This document shows positions 1 through 5,564 of a stretch of 6,346 bases of DNA, in pieces. The stretch is from the NCBI GenBank assembly GCA_030587605.1, contig JAUQYT010000023.1, positions 1 through 6,346 on the forward strand, read 5' to 3'. Below the pieces are notes generated by a model that was not told the DNA's origin, did not search any database, and was given only the letters and a program-made list of their open reading frames with translations. This stretch comes from Candidatus Njordarchaeum guaymasense. Its GTDB lineage: Archaea; Asgardarchaeota; Njordarchaeia; Njordarchaeales; Njordarchaeaceae. Made by a program: the position numbers and the translations under genes. Each line of letters starts with the position of its first letter. Position 1 is the first letter of the stretch.

Positions 1-131
1 CTGCCGCGGTTGGCGCTATCAGTGAGCGCCCTGAAGTCTTTGGCAAAGCCATGATCTTCATAGTCTTCATAGAGGCTATAGCAATCTACGGGCTTCTAAT
101 AGGATTCATGCTGCTTGGGAAAATAGCATAG
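1..131 (+). CDS. atpK: A-type ATP synthase subunit K (c-ring proteolipid), 3' end only
   Basis: The last 42 codons of a membrane proteolipid are read in frame from base 3 to a TAG at 129-131; the start lies left of the window. The fragment begins AAVGAISERPEVFGKA, a polar loop, and continues into one long hydrophobic helix ending in LLIGFMLLGKIA. The helix contains FIEAIAIYGLLIG, the outer-helix signature of V/A-type c subunits. Its glutamate (codon 72-74) is the carboxylate that binds the transported ion in the rotating ring. Whether the ion is H+ or Na+ cannot be judged, because the other liganding helix is outside the window. K lies on + and converges with atpE, so the usual K-to-E continuation of the operon is broken here. 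The family call is secure; only the upstream extent is unknown. Confidence 0.88.
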   Translation, partial: AAVGAISERPEVFGKAMIFIVFIEAIAIYGLLIGFMLLGKIA

Positions 132-253
132 AACACATCATTTCCATTTTCTTATTTGACCCTATTTCTTATTTCTATTTTAGATCTGATGGCTTGGAAG
201 CCGCTCAATAAAAGAAGTGTAAACAGTTTGAATTGGTCTGGCTACTGATGCCA
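132..253. other. Convergent intergenic gap between atpK and atpE
   Basis: These 122 bases separate two genes that end towards each other. The left part holds the T-tracts read on +. On the - strand, downstream of the atpE stop, there is a T-rich run (TTCTTTTATT, within 208-219) followed by a small hairpin at 191-202 (GGCT-TGGA-AGCC), which may end the H-E transcript. No reading frame of interest was seen. Confidence 0.4.
138..183 (+). terminator. T-rich termination region after subunit K
   Basis: Starting seven bases after the K stop there are repeated T-tracts on the + strand (TTTCCATTTTCTTATTT, then TTTCTTATTTCTATTTT). Archaeal RNA polymerase typically stops at such oligo-U runs without needing a hairpin. 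The position, in a convergent gap just after a stop codon, fits this role. The call rests on composition and position only. Confidence 0.5.
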
Positions 254-934
254 CTATTCAAACAATACCTTGGCGACCTGCATTCTGATATCTCGGAGTG
301 CCCTTTCGATTCTCGCTTCAAATGTGTTATCAATCATTATGCTTCCGTCGGTCTTCCTCGTGATCACTCCGCCGATTGATCTCACGTTCCCTTGGGAGAC
401 GCTAATAGACGTCTTCTTTCCTGTCTCCTTTTCCACACGCTTCGAGACACTATCAAGGTCAATGCTGATCTTCTGATCCTTCCCCGCGAGGACTATCTGG
501 AGTTCCCCGCCACTTAGGCCAACTGCGCCTTCTTCTATTAGTTTCCCGAGAATTCCGATATACTGTTTCGACGCTGTCAATTCGAGCAGTTTTTCCTTAC
601 TCTTCTCGATGGCTTCATTAATGAGATCCTCTCTGGCTGCTATGATCATCTGTTTTGCCTTAAGTCTCGCTTCAGCTATCTTCTGTCTCTTCAGTGAATC
701 CGCTTCTTCCGTTCTGCTTCGAATGATCTTCTCTGCTTCGCCCTCTCCTTCTTTCCTTTTCTGTTCTAGGACTTCTTTCCTGATCTTCTCCGCTTCCTTG
801 ACAATGGATCTGACTTTTTCCTCTGCCTCTTCGATGATTTTCTTCTCGATCTTCTTGATTCGCTCAGCTTCGCCTACGACTTCCATTTTTTCAATTTTGC
901 TCTCTATCGTTTCAGTCGTTTCTGTTTTGCTCAT
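254..934 (-). CDS. atpE: A-type ATP synthase subunit E (peripheral stalk)
   Basis: This 226-residue protein is the globular-plus-coiled-coil half of the EH peripheral stalk. The stalk clamps the A3B3 head to the membrane subunit I so that it cannot turn with the rotor. Residues about 20-125 are almost entirely charged or alanine-rich helix (EEAEEKVRSIVKEAEKIRKE and so on). Residues about 125-226 are the folded part and carry the family's end motif: GGV at 188-190, DGSIMIDNTFEARIE at 196-210, then a last helix ending in VLFE. The ATG is favoured because AGGTGA (942-947) lies seven bases before it. A second methionine at residue 17 is possible but has no such support. The N terminus has an extra charged stretch of roughly 20 residues compared with many archaeal homologues. 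The gene follows atpH by 20 bases and is surely co-transcribed with it. Confidence 0.93.
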   Translation of the reverse strand: MSKTETTETIESKIEKMEVVGEAERIKKIEKKIIEEAEEKVRSIVKEAEKIRKEVLEQKRKEGEGEAEKIIRSRTEEADSLKRQKIAEARLKAKQMIIAAREDLINEAIEKSKEKLLELTASKQYIGILGKLIEEGAVGLSGGELQIVLAGKDQKISIDLDSVSKRVEKETGKKTSISVSQGNVRSIGGVITRKTDGSIMIDNTFEARIERALRDIRMQVAKVLFE

Positions 935-941
935 AGTTGCT

Positions 942-947
942 TCACCT
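942..947 (-). promoter_or_regulatory. Shine-Dalgarno site of atpE
   Basis: The - strand reads CCAGGTGA here, complementary to the archaeal 16S 3' end, with seven bases between AGGTGA and the ATG. It lies in the 20-base gap after the atpH stop and decides the atpE start. Confidence 0.75.
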
Positions 948-954
948 GGGGGCT

Positions 955-1275
955 CTAGTCACCTATAATCATCTTTATTATGGCGTCGACGGTATTTGAC
1001 AGGCGGGATGAAGTTTTGCTTTTCAGTTCGATGGCTTCCTTTTCCGCCTTGTTAAGTACGTCCGTGCTTTCTTTCTTGCTTTCTTCCTCTTTCTTCTTCT
1101 TGTATTCTGACATCTTCTTTCGTGCATCATCGACTAGCTTCTTCTTCTCCGTTTCTCCTTCTTCAACTGCCTTCTTCTTAATTGACTCGGCCTTCTTTGT
1201 AGCATCCTTGATGAGGCCTTCAGCCCTATTCTCAACATTCCTTATTGCTTCCAATGCGTTCGGCGTAGCTATCAC
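955..1275 (-). CDS. atpH: A-type ATP synthase subunit H (peripheral-stalk coiled coil)
   Basis: This 106-residue protein is nearly all charged helix, with lysine- and glutamate-rich repeats from residue 10 to 90 (AEGLIKDATKKAESIKKKA, then KKKKEEESKKES) and a hydrophobic end, DAIIKMIIGD. Length, composition and position directly before atpE match subunit H (AhaH). H pairs with E as the long right-handed coiled coil of the stator. The start is a GTG, the only sensible one: an in-frame TAA lies five codons upstream. There is no clear ribosome site with normal spacing. Instead the GTG overlaps the TGA of a 35-residue ORF (GTGA), which suggests translation by coupling. Sequence alone makes coiled coils easy to confuse, but the neighbours make H by far the best call. 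Confidence 0.85.
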   Translation of the reverse strand: MIATPNALEAIRNVENRAEGLIKDATKKAESIKKKAVEEGETEKKKLVDDARKKMSEYKKKKEEESKKESTDVLNKAEKEAIELKSKTSSRLSNTVDAIIKMIIGD

Positions 1276-1379
1276 CCTTCTCTGTCTTTATCTCTTTGAG
1301 CGACGCTCAATATCTGTCCGATCTCTTTTATAAGTCTTTCAATGGATTCATGCGTCAACTGATCAGGTGAGATACCCAT
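1272..1379 (-). CDS. Unrecognised 35-residue ORF, first in the atpH-atpE unit
   Basis: An ATG ORF of 35 codons ends in TGA exactly where atpH begins with GTG, a four-base overlap typical of coupled genes. The product starts MGISPDQLTHESIERL and continues as a likely amphipathic helix ending in QRDKDREG. It is soluble and charged, and has no motif I know. A TATA-like element (TTTAAG, 1406-1411) centred about 29 bases before the ATG would place transcription start at or very near the ATG, so the message may be leaderless, a common archaeal arrangement. It is not a frameshifted front end of H, because H is already full length. Possible roles are a small stalk-associated protein or assembly factor, or a leader peptide that sets atpH translation. 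I do not recognise a family, and expression is unproven. Confidence 0.5.
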   Translation of the reverse strand: MGISPDQLTHESIERLIKEIGQILSVAQRDKDREG

Positions 1380-1399
1380 TCTTAGTTAAAGTACTATGC

Positions 1400-1420
1400 A
1401 ATAAGCTTAAATCTTTATTA
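1400..1420. promoter_or_regulatory. Shared divergent promoter region (atpH-atpE left, atpI right)
   Basis: This AT-rich core reads GCTTAAATCTTTATTATT on +. On the - strand it gives AAAGATTTAAGC, a purine-rich BRE-like stretch followed by a TATA-like box about 29 bases before the ATG of the 35-residue ORF. On + the same core, or the overlapping TTTATTATT, would start transcription near 1430-1440 and give atpI a leader of roughly 75-80 bases. No other AT-rich box was seen between the two units, so they probably share this one. Inferred from spacing and composition. Confidence 0.5.
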
Positions 1421-1440
1421 TTATCGACATGATTACGCTT

Positions 1441-1474
1441 TGACGGTCAATCGGGATGATTGTGAGTAGCGTCA
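1441..1474 (+). promoter_or_regulatory. Imperfect leader hairpin upstream of atpI
   Basis: The + strand can fold with an outer stem TGACG (1441-1445) / CGTCA (1470-1474) and an inner stem CAATC (1448-1452) / GATTG (1458-1462) closing a five-base loop. There is an internal loop of 2 and 7 bases. It would sit at the very 5' end of the atpI message if the predicted promoter is right. The start codon of a short upstream ORF (1456-1458) lies in the apical loop and the top of the inner stem. Stability was not computed, and the role is inferred. Confidence 0.35.
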
Positions 1475-1491
1475 CGAAGCTCCTTGCATAG
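1456..1491 (+). other. 11-codon upstream ORF in the atpI leader
   Basis: ATG to TAG encodes MIVSSVTKLLA. It is out of frame with atpI and stops eight bases before the atpI Shine-Dalgarno site. It has no ribosome site of its own, so it may be chance. A ribosome translating it would open the leader hairpin and reach the atpI ribosome site, which makes it a candidate leader peptide. Confidence 0.25.
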
Positions 1492-1498
1492 CTTGCCC

Positions 1499-1504
1499 GG
1501 AGAG
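1499..1504 (+). promoter_or_regulatory. Shine-Dalgarno site that sets the atpI start
   Basis: GGAGAG lies nine bases before the ATG at 1514. A longer reading from a TTG at 1484 would place this site inside the coding sequence, so the ATG is preferred. Confidence 0.6.
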
Positions 1505-1513
1505 AACAAGAGC

Positions 1514-3787
1514 ATGTTTGAGCCAACGAGAATGTACATTGCCAAGATAGTCTGTCCAAGGGACAACGAGAGAGACGTTGTCAGAGCCATTCACGAGAAA
1601 GGGTTTCTGCAATTAATAGATGTTGAGAAAAGGGAGGGTTCTGAATCTCGTGTCCTAGAATACGAAAAAGAGACTTCGTCGCTTCTTGCTAGGGTTTCCA
1701 GAATAAATGATTTCCTAAAGACCAAGAAAACTGTGGCTCCCACGATCAGGGAACCTGTCAAGGTTTCTGACAAATCAGTCACTGAAGTTAAGAACTATGC
1801 CCAGAAGGTATGTGACCAAGTTGAAGAGAAGATAGACGAGCTACGCACGAGACTCGCTAGAGTACAGCAGGAGCGTGAAGAGCAACTAAGTCTGCTGAAG
1901 GTTGCTCAAACTCTTGAGCCACTGGGCATTGACGTTTCCTACTTGGGTGCTGGACGCGATATCTATGCAGTTGCAGGGATCGTGAAGTCCATTAGAGCAA
2001 GGAGACTGGAATGGAATGTCAAGGAAGCAACGGATGACGCCTACATATTCAACGAGATCTCCATAGGGAAGACCGAGAGCGTGGTCATTGTAGGCGTACT
2101 GAACGAGAAGCGAGAGATCCTAGAGCGCGTTCTCACTTCATTTGGCTTCCAAGAGTTTCGGGTAGCATCAGGTGTTAAAGGAACCACTAAGCAAATTGCA
2201 GTTTCCGCGCATAAGAAGCTCACTGACCTTGACAAGCAGAATAAAGAGATTGACGAGCAAGTAGCGAAACTAAGCAAGAAGTTTGGCGAGGAACTACTCG
2301 TTGCAGAGGAACTCCTCCTGGTTGAAAGGGACAGAGTAGAAGCTCAACGCTTGTTCCGCGAGACGGCGAACACCGTTGAGATCTGGGGTTGGGTTCCAGA
2401 GAAGCACATGGGAGAACTGAAAGACAGCGTCAGCAAAGCGACAGGCGACACTGCTATCATAAGTTTCACAAAACCAGACTTCGCCCCTGAAGAATACCCA
2501 TCAGCGTCGAGTAACCCGAGAATCTCAAGGTCGTACGAGGATCTCGTAAGAGCCTATGGAACCCCCTCATACAACGAAATAGATCCAACGAAGTTCTTCC
2601 TCCTGACATTCCCGATAATATTCGGTATAATGTTCGCAGACATTGGCCACGGCACAATTCTTGTTGTTGCAGGCATCATAGGATACATCCTGCACAAGGC
2701 AAGGTACCGTGCAGGTGAGGCTATGGGTTACCTGCTCAAAGGAAGTTACATGCTTATACCGTGTGGTTTCGCGTCAATCATATTTGGGCTACTATTTGGA
2801 TCAGTCTGGGGCTACCATAACCCAGCATATTGGTTCACACCGGAAAACATCTTGGGGCAGATCTACCTCATAGAACTCTCAGTATGGATTGGGGTATTCC
2901 TAATATCATTCGGATTGATCTTGAACCTGGTTAACAGGGTCATGGAACGCAAGTTCGGTGAAGCGATCTTCGTGCCATTGATGCTGTTGATTACGTACTG
3001 GTCCGCCGCGCTTCTAATATTCGGTGTCGGCACCCATGTCAAAGATGGGATATACTTCATGAACTGGTTCCTGCCTGGTCCATCTCTGGTACTGAAAGTG
3101 TTGTGGGTAAGAATTCCGTTACCATTCCTATCTCCAGTCGTGGTCTTCCTTCTTGGCATGATCGCCCCTGTTATTGTTTTTGTGGTATACGAGATAAGAC
3201 ACCGGGGGGTGGAAGGATTTGGTGAAACTCTAGACTACCTGATTTCTCTTCTGAGTAACTCTGTGTCCTTCGCGCGGATATTTGCGCTGAACATAATTCA
3301 CACGGTCATAAGTGTTCTGTGCTTGGAGTTGGGTTTCTTCCTAGTGCCGCAAGACCAGTCTGGAGTACTCTCAACAGTGATTGGATTCAGTATTTTCCTG
3401 ATGTTTGCGATAGGATTGGTGGCAAGACTTCGGATTGGATTCCGTAAAGGTTTGCTGGTTGGTCTGGTCATAGGCATACCGATCGCATTTGTACTGGTTG
3501 AAACGGGGATAGTGCCACTGATTTTCACGCTACCAAACTGGTTCCCCAGCGCTTCAAGCGTAAGCAGTATTCAGATCCCGGAAGCTCCGCCTGTCCCGTA
3601 TATTACTTTCATTGGAGTTTTAGTTGGAAGTGTCGTGATAGTTCCGTTTGAGGGATTGCTCTCGTTCCTGCAGACCTTGCGGCTGCACTGGGTTGAGTTC
3701 TTCAGCAAGTTCTATATGGGTTCCGGCGAGGAATTCAAGCCATTCATAGCTGAACGCCACTTCACTCAAGTGTCTACCAAGCTGTGA
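1514..3787 (+). CDS. atpI: A-type ATP synthase subunit I (membrane stator, a-subunit homologue)
   Basis: This 757-residue protein forms the two ion half-channels against the c-ring and anchors the EH stalks. Residues 1-350 are cytoplasmic, with coiled-coil arms at about 45-125 and 230-285 and the family motif GWVPE at 292-296. The membrane half opens with DPTKFFLLTFPIIFGIMFADIGHG (357-380 overall), then SIIFGLLFGSVWG. SFARIFALN carries the essential channel arginine R588, and LRLHWVEFFSKFY carries the second conserved arginine R723, near E714. The protein is longer than the roughly 650 residues of Thermus subunit I. Much of the excess lies between R588 and R723, where an added hydrophobic segment (about 646-671) and a proline/serine loop (about 673-696) occur. 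ATG 1514 is chosen over the TTG at 1484 because of the ribosome site. The gene is divergent from H-E and is not followed by K, unlike the usual operon. Confidence 0.95.
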   Translation: MFEPTRMYIAKIVCPRDNERDVVRAIHEKGFLQLIDVEKREGSESRVLEYEKETSSLLARVSRINDFLKTKKTVAPTIREPVKVSDKSVTEVKNYAQKVCDQVEEKIDELRTRLARVQQEREEQLSLLKVAQTLEPLGIDVSYLGAGRDIYAVAGIVKSIRARRLEWNVKEATDDAYIFNEISIGKTESVVIVGVLNEKREILERVLTSFGFQEFRVASGVKGTTKQIAVSAHKKLTDLDKQNKEIDEQVAKLSKKFGEELLVAEELLLVERDRVEAQRLFRETANTVEIWGWVPEKHMGELKDSVSKATGDTAIISFTKPDFAPEEYPSASSNPRISRSYEDLVRAYGTPSYNEIDPTKFFLLTFPIIFGIMFADIGHGTILVVAGIIGYILHKARYRAGEAMGYLLKGSYMLIPCGFASIIFGLLFGSVWGYHNPAYWFTPENILGQIYLIELSVWIGVFLISFGLILNLVNRVMERKFGEAIFVPLMLLITYWSAALLIFGVGTHVKDGIYFMNWFLPGPSLVLKVLWVRIPLPFLSPVVVFLLGMIAPVIVFVVYEIRHRGVEGFGETLDYLISLLSNSVSFARIFALNIIHTVISVLCLELGFFLVPQDQSGVLSTVIGFSIFLMFAIGLVARLRIGFRKGLLVGLVIGIPIAFVLVETGIVPLIFTLPNWFPSASSVSSIQIPEAPPVPYITFIGVLVGSVVIVPFEGLLSFLQTLRLHWVEFFSKFYMGSGEEFKPFIAERHFTQVSTKL

Positions 3788-4091
3788 TGGACAAGCGAAA
3801 AACGAGACTCAATCTCTGTAGACCTCGTCCAATTTTCTGACTTTTTCCGAGAAAAATCGAGGAGCTCAGCCAATCTTCCGTTCTTTCTGTTCTGTCGAAA
3901 AACATTACTTGGCTGAATTCTCCAAGAGAAGCAACAAAAAAGGGCGGGTTCCCCAGCCGAAGAAAAAACGAAATCAGCCGATTCCTCAGCTGTTTCCTCA
4001 AACCCTTGATTCTTGAACGATCCCGCAGCGCGAATCTCAGCATTTTCTAGTCCTATCCCATTAGATTGTGGGACCCTAGACCAGAACTCGG
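3788..4091. other. Non-coding gap between atpI and the 57-residue membrane gene
   Basis: Apart from the terminator-like tracts near its left end, these 304 bases hold nothing I can name. The longest reading frame (- strand, 4043 down to 3774) gives an arginine-, phenylalanine- and serine-rich peptide with no motif and a poor ribosome site, and it runs into the end of atpI. No tRNA T-loop was seen. The sequence could be untranslated tail, an unrecognised RNA or decayed coding sequence. Confidence 0.4.
3832..3856 (+). terminator. T-tract and A/T palindrome after atpI
   Basis: Starting about 45 bases after the atpI stop, ATTTTCTGACTTTTTCC gives two U-runs. The second is the left arm of a short palindrome, TTTTTC (3842-3847), CGA, GAAAAA (3851-3856), which also gives a U-run on the opposite strand. 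It could stop transcripts arriving from both sides of this convergent gap. Based on position and composition only. Confidence 0.4.
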
Positions 4092-4265
4092 CTACTCTTC
4101 GCTCTGCAAGGCAACGCCTATGACAGCCACCATGGCTCCTAAGATCATGGTGACGACGGCGCCAATCAGGTTGAAAGCCGTGAAGGGTATACCGAAAGCG
4201 AATACCAACAGGCCTATTGCGATGATGACGCTGAGAGCATCACCCTTATCTATTGCAAGTTTCAC
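4092..4265 (-). CDS. Small two-helix membrane protein of unknown function (57 residues)
   Basis: A GTG-started ORF of 57 codons is preceded by a perfect eight-base Shine-Dalgarno site (GGAGGTGA) seven bases away, the best ribosome site in the window. The product begins MKLAIDKGDA. It then has two hydrophobic stretches, about residues 11-30 (LSVIIAIGLLVFAFGIPF) and 33-53 (NLIGAVVTMILGAMVAVIGV), separated by a short TAFN turn, and it ends LQSEE. This predicts a helical hairpin in the membrane with short charged ends. It has no buried carboxylate in the helices, so it is not a second c-ring subunit, even though its size and hairpin shape recall one. I recognise no family. It stands alone on -, facing atpI, with its own possible promoter, so a link to the ATP synthase is not shown. 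Confidence 0.75.
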   Translation of the reverse strand: MKLAIDKGDALSVIIAIGLLVFAFGIPFTAFNLIGAVVTMILGAMVAVIGVALQSEE

Positions 4266-4272
4266 TACTCTT

Positions 4273-4280
4273 TCACCTCC
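4273..4280 (-). promoter_or_regulatory. Shine-Dalgarno site of the 57-residue membrane gene
   Basis: The - strand reads GGAGGTGA, a full match to the anti-Shine-Dalgarno end of archaeal 16S rRNA, with seven bases before the GTG at 4265. It both supports the gene and fixes its start. Confidence 0.8.
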
Positions 4281-4311
4281 CTTTTCTCTGGCTATTTGTT
4301 GGGTTTTACAA

Positions 4312-4321
4312 GCAATATAGC
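4312..4321 (-). promoter_or_regulatory. Possible TATA box of the 57-residue membrane gene
   Basis: The - strand reads GCTATATTGC. Transcription would begin about 25 bases on, near 4290, giving a leader of about 25 bases that contains the Shine-Dalgarno site. Weak evidence: the match is to an AT-rich core only. Confidence 0.3.
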
Positions 4322-4359
4322 ATCTGAATTTCTGTGTGGGTATAGTTCAAAGTGAAAGA

Positions 4360-4383
4360 GTCGTTGGGACTTGTCCCAGCGAC
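4360..4383. repeat. Strong inverted repeat (10-bp stem, 4-base loop)
   Basis: GTCGTTGGGA (4360-4369), loop CTTG, TCCCAGCGAC (4374-4383). Nine pairs are Watson-Crick and one is a G-T wobble. It lies about 40 bases upstream of the possible TATA box of the 57-residue gene and is not followed by a T-run. It is therefore more likely an operator-type palindrome, or part of an RNA reading towards either side, than a terminator. Confidence 0.6.
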
Positions 4384-4611
4384 CCATCTTAATGCATCCA
4401 ACAATACCTATAGGCTTTTAGTCTTCCGCGTGCTCAGCGAGATGTGCCCAGAATGAAAATATGCTTCGCAAAATCGTCCGAAAATGCCTAAGAACGCACT
4501 TAAAGCATCAAGATTCTTCGTTAAACGCCATGTACTCGTATTGATCTGGTAGGCGACAGTCAGAAGCGCAACACTCGGTACGGGGGGGAGGGACTCAGAG
4601 AGTTCTCGTTA

Positions 4612-5409
4612 CTAGTGTTTTTTCGATTCACGAAAACACTTGCGAGCAAACGTTATGTAACCAGTGTGACCCACCATGAAGGTCTCAGGACGTGTTTTTC
4701 CCTCTCTAACAAGGATCTTCCTAACTAGACACTCAAACGTCTGAATATCTCCAAACGCGTTCTCCTCCAGAGCCTTTACTGCCTTTTGGGTCTGTTCTAT
4801 CGTTGGAGAGTAGGATGAGAGAATCCCACTACCTTTCAATGCCTCACAGGCAAATGGGATGACAAGCCAAGGCGTAGCCAAATCGAGAACAACGGCGTCC
4901 ACGTCCCTTTCCCGAATCCCTTTCGTGACATCCATGTTCTTGATCTCAACCCAGCTTGAGACGCCAGCGCGCTCAAGGTTCTTCTTCGCCGTGCTGATGA
5001 ACTCTTCCCTCACCTCGTAGCTGTAAACACGTCCTGTTGGTCTCACGGAATTGGCCAACATAGCCGTGAGCGACCCGCTTCCCGTACCAGCTTCCACAAC
5101 TCTGCTCCCTGGACCAATTCCACAGTTTACGATTATTAGAGCGGAATCCTTCGGGTAGACTATTTGGGTTTGCCTCTTCATCCTGAGCAAAGCTGTATCA
5201 GTTATTATGGGCTTGAAGACTGCGAACTCCTTGTGCTCCGGACTCTCTACAACGATACCATACTCTCGCCCCAGTAAGTCATCGAACTTCACCACGCCTT
5301 TGTGCGTGTGGAGTTCGCCGCCTGCCTCGAGTTTCACTATCCACCTTCGCTTATCGTCCAGGACTATTAATGCATAGTCCCCATCATGAATAATGTTATC
5401 TTCTTGCAT
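4612..5409 (-). CDS. trmI: tRNA (adenine-N1)-methyltransferase, TrmI family
   Basis: This 265-residue cytosolic SAM-dependent enzyme belongs to the family that makes m1A at position 58 of the tRNA T-loop; the archaeal members studied also act on position 57. Residues 1-70 form the small N-terminal beta domain, and RQTQIVYPKD (79-88) is the family linker. VVEAGTGSGSLTAMLA (104-119) is the SAM-binding loop, with E132 (YSYEVREE) placed to bind the ribose. D160 lies in the adenine-binding region, and VVLDLATPW (173-181) is the catalytic motif with D176. SPTIEQTQ (201-208) and the end motif GHTGYITFARK (247-257) are also typical. Two cysteines, C188 and C227, sit in the catalytic domain. The length is normal. 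The ATG has only a weak G-rich stretch before it, and transcription probably starts from the box at 5481-5488. The gene is not in an operon with the ATP synthase. Confidence 0.93.
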   Translation of the reverse strand: MQEDNIIHDGDYALIVLDDKRRWIVKLEAGGELHTHKGVVKFDDLLGREYGIVVESPEHKEFAVFKPIITDTALLRMKRQTQIVYPKDSALIIVNCGIGPGSRVVEAGTGSGSLTAMLANSVRPTGRVYSYEVREEFISTAKKNLERAGVSSWVEIKNMDVTKGIRERDVDAVVLDLATPWLVIPFACEALKGSGILSSYSPTIEQTQKAVKALEENAFGDIQTFECLVRKILVREGKTRPETFMVGHTGYITFARKCFRESKKH

Positions 5410-5440
5410 CCCACATCATTCAACACACGTTCGTTCAACA

Positions 5441-5455
5441 GGATAGGCAGTATCC
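5441..5455 (-). repeat. Small palindrome in the trmI leader
   Basis: GGATA-GGCAG-TATCC on +, a five-base stem with a five-base loop. It falls at or just after the transcription start predicted from the upstream TATA box (about 5459), so it could be an operator or a 5' hairpin. It is short enough to be chance. Confidence 0.25.
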
Positions 5456-5480
5456 GAGATAATCCAGAACGCAAGGAACT

Positions 5481-5488
5481 CTTTTAAA
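5481..5488 (-). promoter_or_regulatory. TATA box of trmI
   Basis: The - strand reads TTTAAAAG, close to the archaeal consensus. It is centred about 76 bases before the trmI ATG and predicts a start near 5459 and a leader of about 50 bases. No better box lies between it and the gene. Confidence 0.5.
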
Positions 5489-5564
5489 CTTTGAAGAACA
5501 CTTTCTAAGGGCCATATTCACGGGTAACGGTTTAATGGCAAAGACACTCAATAGATGATCTTTA

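Larger units (their letters stand above)
4266..4611. other. 346-base intergenic region between the 57-residue gene and trmI
   Basis: The left end holds the ribosome site, possible TATA box and hairpin already listed. From 4384 to 4611 no frame longer than about a dozen codons carries a start, and no tRNA or other known RNA fold was recognised. Near the trmI stop there is a G-tract, GGGGGGGAGGG (4582-4592), and a small palindrome, ACTC-AGA-GAGT, which reads on - as a hairpin followed by a C-run just after the trmI stop. The region is long for a compact archaeal genome, so an RNA gene is possible but not shown. Confidence 0.4.

Noticed and set aside
609..968. Long + strand ORF rich in serine, phenylalanine and leucine, opposite atpE
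   Set aside because: It is the mirror of lysine- and glutamate-rich coiled-coil codons (TTC/TCT runs). The - strand carries subunit E with family motifs and a ribosome site.
980..1333. 117-codon + strand ORF opposite atpH
   Set aside because: Same effect: serine/phenylalanine-rich shadow of the subunit H coiled coil, with no motif of its own.
1484..1513. TTG start giving subunit I ten more residues
   Set aside because: No ribosome site precedes the TTG, while GGAGAG stands nine bases before ATG 1514. Family members begin close to the MFEPTRM stretch.
3783..3840. Possible box C/D guide RNA: GTGATGG at the atpI stop and CTGA 50 bases later
   Set aside because: The C box deviates from the consensus, no internal D'/C' pair or terminal stem was clear, and such short motifs occur often by chance.
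3774..4043. 89-codon - strand ORF after atpI
   Set aside because: No motif, unusual arginine/phenylalanine/serine-rich make-up, a weak ribosome site and overlap with the end of atpI. A real gene cannot be fully excluded.
4066..4320. 84-codon + strand ORF
   Set aside because: It is the shadow of the 57-residue membrane protein on -, which has the perfect Shine-Dalgarno site and the clear helix pattern.
4582..4592. G-tract GGGGGGGAGGG as a G-quadruplex
   Set aside because: Only one long and one short G-run are present, short of the four separate runs needed for a convincing quadruplex.
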